Source of the DNA: Elysia chlorotica
Lineage: Eukaryota; Mollusca; Gastropoda; Plakobranchidae
Direction: 5' to 3'
Length of the DNA: 64,000 bases
Assembly (NCBI GenBank): GCA_003991915.1
Contig: RQTK01000018.1
Coordinates: 634,092 to 698,091, forward strand
The position numbers were made by a program, and so were the translations under genes. The notes under the pieces were generated by a model. It did no database searches. It had not been told where the DNA came from and was given only the letters and a program-made list of their open reading frames with translations. This document shows positions 62,501 to 64,000 of the stretch, in pieces (the first letter of the stretch is position 1; each line of letters starts with the position of its first letter).

Positions 62501-62874
62501 TTACATACCGGCTACATAGCTAATCTTGTCAATTTGTAACATCTGGTGTGGTTAAACTGACTTCAAATAACTAAGACTGATAAGAAAAATATAAACATAT
62601 CCCCCAAACAAAACAAAACAATAAAGAAACAAGATGAAACACACACCATGAATTACTTGCTAAGAACACACACCATGGATTACTTACTAAGAATACCTAA
62701 AATAAATATTTTCTTCATTAAAATGACTAATTGTGCTGTGACTTTTTATTACAAATGCCTCTAGCCCACTGCTTCTGATCATTTACAATCGAGTTTCATT
62801 CCTACCCTGTGAGCAATCTCTTTCTCCAACATCTTCTCCTGCTTCTCCAATGCTTTCTCTTGTTCTCTAGTTTC
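47365..62874 (-). CDS. DZIP1: DZIP1/Iguana-like ciliary-base protein, C-terminal part
   Basis: DZIP1 proteins act at the basal body and ciliary base in ciliogenesis and Hedgehog/GLI signalling. The N-terminal domain and zinc finger lie right of the window. Visible exons, 5' to 3': 62874-62806, 62076-61944, 61353-61290, 57907-57775 (or copy 60295-60163), 55864-55787, 55505-55394, 54464-54447, 52202-51977, 51423-51151, 49467-49407, 48751-48683, 48207-48137, 47581-47365. With one copy of the duplicated exon all phases join, giving 508 codons including TAA 47367-47365. Family evidence: a Glu/Lys coiled-coil (EKALEKQEKMLEKEIAHR), the block NPTLGVMREELAALL then KGIPA and RGISDQVLQSKLSML, FMELRDGFNKRATKEARERY, then a Ser/Pro/Arg-rich low-complexity tail with GGVSSLRNKIENQL and ESDWDDTE. 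One TAG (51302-51300) interrupts the 51151-51423 exon. DZIP1 versus DZIP1L is not resolved. Confidence 0.82.
48137..48207 (-). CDS. DZIP1: DZIP1 exon
   Basis: Acceptor ctgtatttgctcag, donor gtgagt, phase 0 in and 2 out. Encodes AESEEESDWDDTEPSRK, an acidic motif with Trp seen near DZIP1 C-termini. Confidence 0.83.
48683..48751 (-). CDS. DZIP1: DZIP1 exon
   Basis: Acceptor taccaaaag (weak pyrimidine tract), donor gtgaga, 23 codons, phase 0. Encodes SKPFGGYDVAPGATAGKK. Confidence 0.75.
49407..49467 (-). CDS. DZIP1: DZIP1 exon
   Basis: Acceptor tttcag, donor gtaagt, phase 2 in and 0 out. Encodes the DZIP1-typical GGVSSLRNKIENQL. Confidence 0.85.
51151..51423 (-). CDS. DZIP1: DZIP1 exon with in-frame TAG
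   Basis: Acceptor gtcatttcag, donor gtgcgc, phase 2 in and 2 out, 90 full codons. Begins TTTEWTSTQFDSEDEDGESE and ends EDADIDDLIESD; codon 41 is TAG (51302-51300). The frame is open and family-like on both sides. A GT-AG segment of 81 nt (51367-51287, donor AAA|GTGAGG) spans the TAG and could be removed in frame. Otherwise this is a truncating allele or an error. Confidence 0.7.
51680..51905 (-). mobile_element. tRNA-derived SINE
   Basis: The minus strand has a head with GTTGGCAAAAGGGGTAGAGC and GGTTTGAACC, and a body with CTCCTGTCTCAG-type sequence and a CCAAGACTAA end (seen on plus). It lies in the DZIP1 intron just beyond the 51977 exon donor. Confidence 0.55.
51977..52202 (-). CDS. DZIP1: DZIP1 exon (low-complexity, Pro/Gln/Arg)
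   Basis: Acceptor gtatcccag, donor gtaggt, phase 1 in and 2 out. Encodes LSPEFSHHHVHASPASVN to PTPQGRKTPLST. GC-rich, poorly conserved type of sequence. Confidence 0.75.
53472..53997 (-). mobile_element. piggyBac-like non-autonomous element (tentative)
   Basis: Both ends are TTAA (53472-53475 and 53994-53997). Just inside are imperfect inverted termini: CCCTTTCAAGCCCAAG on the left, CCTTGTCAAGGCTTTG read inward from the right. The minus strand holds an acidic Ser/Asp-rich frame (WHDLFVPDDEEPDYASDCD, then NNSSDSDNESICSNESRSRS) of the kind at piggyBac transposase N-termini. No catalytic core. It lies in a DZIP1 intron. Confidence 0.5.
54447..54464 (-). CDS. DZIP1: DZIP1 18-nt microexon
   Basis: Acceptor gtttttcttgcag, donor gtattg. 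Two bases complete Gly from the previous exon, then PRKKL, then one base of Asp completed by the next exon. Phases fit both neighbours exactly. Skipping it would keep the frame. Confidence 0.75.
   Translation of the reverse strand, partial: DLGKS
55394..55505 (-). CDS. DZIP1: DZIP1 exon
   Basis: Acceptor ggtttag, donor gtaaga, phase 0 in and 1 out. Encodes FMELRDGFNKRATKEARERY and a Pro/Arg-rich end. Confidence 0.87.
55787..55864 (-). CDS. DZIP1: DZIP1 exon
   Basis: Acceptor gctaatcag, donor gtcagg, 26 codons, phase 0 both ends. Encodes RGISDQVLQSKLSMLQTQR, the continuation of the conserved block. Confidence 0.88.
55990..56135 (-). mobile_element. SINE, truncated
   Basis: Shares TGGGTCCCAAAACTAATATC and TGCTGCCACACAGAGACAG with the other copies; the tRNA head is missing. 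Confidence 0.5.
57775..57907 (-). CDS. DZIP1: DZIP1 conserved exon, copy 1 (downstream)
   Basis: 133 nt with the same acceptor, donor and protein as copy 2. Ends EKKGIPA and joins in phase 0 to GQRGISDQ in the next exon. This block is the best DZIP1 family match in the window. Confidence 0.88.
58018..58185 (+). mobile_element. tRNA-derived SINE in duplication unit 1
   Basis: Has a near-perfect box B, GGTTCGAATCCC, and a body with GATTGGTGTCGTTATAATGT resembling the 13.94-kb copy. A diverged twin lies at about 60412-60570 in unit 2. It is not a tRNA gene: no cloverleaf can be drawn and box A is poor. Confidence 0.6.
60163..60295 (-). CDS. DZIP1: DZIP1 conserved exon, copy 2 (upstream)
   Basis: 133 nt, acceptor ttctgctag, donor gtgagt, phase 2 in and 0 out. 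Encodes RKNPTLGVMREELAALLQEH. Only one base differs from the copy at 57775-57907 and it is silent (Phe TTT/TTC). Both copies together would shift the frame by one. Confidence 0.8.
61290..61353 (-). CDS. DZIP1: DZIP1 exon
   Basis: Acceptor attttttcag, donor gtgagg, phase 1 in and 2 out. Frame fixed by both neighbours; encodes FGTGTSSLRTPAGSIRAS. Confidence 0.72.
61944..62076 (-). CDS. DZIP1: DZIP1 exon (basic then acidic stretch)
   Basis: Acceptor ctctctgccag, donor gtgaga, phase 0 in and 1 out. Runs from RQKSGRTPRSGSREATPRQ to SSMYPSDDEDETA. Confidence 0.82.
62806..62874 (-). CDS. DZIP1: DZIP1 exon (coiled-coil)
   Basis: Acceptor cctattcag, donor gtagga, 23 codons, phase 0 both ends. Encodes EKALEKQEKMLEKEIAHR, a heptad-like helix. 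The first exon of the gene visible from the right edge. Confidence 0.8.
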
Positions 62875-63926
62875 CTGAATAGCCAGGTGCATGGGTTAGC
62901 AGAGTGAGAGAGAGGATAATAATAATACAATTCAGGAGAAAACAAAAGCCATTCCCTCAGGTGATAAATATGGGTTACAGAAGCAATTCTCATGCAGAAT
63001 GAAAATTGTCTCTTCAGTTCTAAAGTGACCAATCTCATCCCCAAAATACCATAATCTTTTGAATTATAGAAATGGGATAGGCAACTTTACAATTGAGGTA
63101 GCAATCTATTCAATTCAACAAGCTGAAGAAATTGGTTACAAAATTATAGGGTATAAGATGCATTGTATTGTTTTTTCTTGTATCATGCTTTAAAAAGCTC
63201 ACCTTTCCAGGTTAGGATATATAGAGCAGCATAGAAGGATATTAACCAAAAGCAAAAACAGTTTTCTGTCGGATGAATTTAATTTTTATAAACATAATAG
63301 TATGACTAAGCTTACAAAAAGAAAAACAAACATTTTCTTCCAAGCTTACAGTTATAATTACTATTATCTATTATGATACATTTTTTTAAGAGATACATAA
63401 TAAACTTTCCCAATTTTTCTTTATTAAACATATCCAAGTTTTAGATTAAAGAAAATAATGTTTGTGTTCTTAATTTTACAAAAACAGGTAAAAAACTTGG
63501 GTGAACAAACATATAAATACATTTTTTTAATCTAACAAAGTTAAAATTGCTTTCCTGAACTAGAGCCAAATTAATAGTTTAGAGATAGATAGATTTTTTT
63601 TTAAATCTTGTCTTTTGTTATTATCCTCCGTAACACAAAAACCTTAAACAATAATATTTTTGAAAATATGAAGAAAATTGGGAAAAACAATGCTCAGACA
63701 GTTCAATTAGAACAAATTGTGAATTGTGAATAGTTGTGGTAAGTGGTAAACAAGTTTTGTGACACTTTTCCTCAAGCTTGGTAAATTATTTTATTACATT
63801 ATCCATTTTACAGCATGACCCGCTTAATCGGAAAATATCGAGAGAATGCATCCTTTCCCGATAATCCAGAATTTCCTGATTTGCCGCAGTTTCACTTTTT
63901 ATGTACTTTCTACCTTACTAAAAGAG

Positions 63927-63932
<6 letters not shown>

Positions 63933-64000
<68 letters not shown>
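63933..64000 (+). repeat. (GA)n microsatellite at window end
   Basis: GA repeat running off the right edge. Between 62875 and here the DZIP1 intron shows nothing else recognisable. Confidence 0.95.

Noticed and set aside
63170..63250. Strong donor-like AAAG|GTGAGC on the minus strand near 63200
   Set aside because: The only upstream acceptor gives a hydrophobic peptide unlike the coiled-coil expected at this point of DZIP1.

Overview
The window is AT-rich animal nuclear DNA with spliced genes, GT-AG introns and a dense load of decayed transposons and microsatellites. Gene content and repeat style (Ty3/Gypsy, mariner and Mutator-like relics, tRNA-derived SINEs, long GA tracts) suggest a lophotrochozoan, most likely a gastropod mollusc. 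The species assignment is inference only.

Layout. (1) 1-5807, plus strand: the 3' two thirds of an SLC16-type monocarboxylate transporter gene (four exons; TM1-3 lie left of the window). Its third visible exon runs into a (TAA)n tract with no splice donor. (2) 5808-14916: the transporter 3' UTR, then intergenic DNA with a decayed Gypsy pol fragment whose domains run integrase then reverse transcriptase, and SINEs. (3) 15350-38063, minus strand: a complete CENPI gene (Mis6 family, inner kinetochore). I rebuilt 19 coding exons whose phases close perfectly to 768 codons, close to human CENP-I (about 756). (4) 38064-47364: intergenic, with a Gypsy integrase relic, an unrecognised open frame near 43.7 kb and a 3'-truncated mariner. 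(5) 47365-62874, minus strand: the C-terminal part of a DZIP1/Iguana-type gene (13 exons plus one duplicated copy), running off the right edge.

The most unusual feature is repeated local duplication of exon-bearing DNA. A 381-bp unit with CENPI exon 11 is present twice. A 172-bp unit with the 3' end and donor of CENPI exon 16 is present twice. A relic of CENPI exon 10 sits in intron 7. A 2.4-kb unit with a DZIP1 exon is present twice. In both full-exon cases every base difference between the exon copies is synonymous (two changes and one change), yet exon lengths (121 and 133 nt) are not multiples of three. Including both copies would therefore break the frame. Either one copy is always skipped, the copies are mutually exclusive, or two haplotypes have been joined in the assembly.

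Other points: an in-frame TAG in a DZIP1 exon lies inside an 81-nt GT-AG segment that could be spliced out in frame; an 18-nt DZIP1 microexon; a perfect 26-bp palindrome in the transporter; a probable TTAA-flanked piggyBac-like element; and a promoter-like block in a CENPI intron. The genes are not an operon. CENPI (centromere) and DZIP1 (ciliary base) are simply head-to-tail neighbours, and nothing here shows co-regulation.
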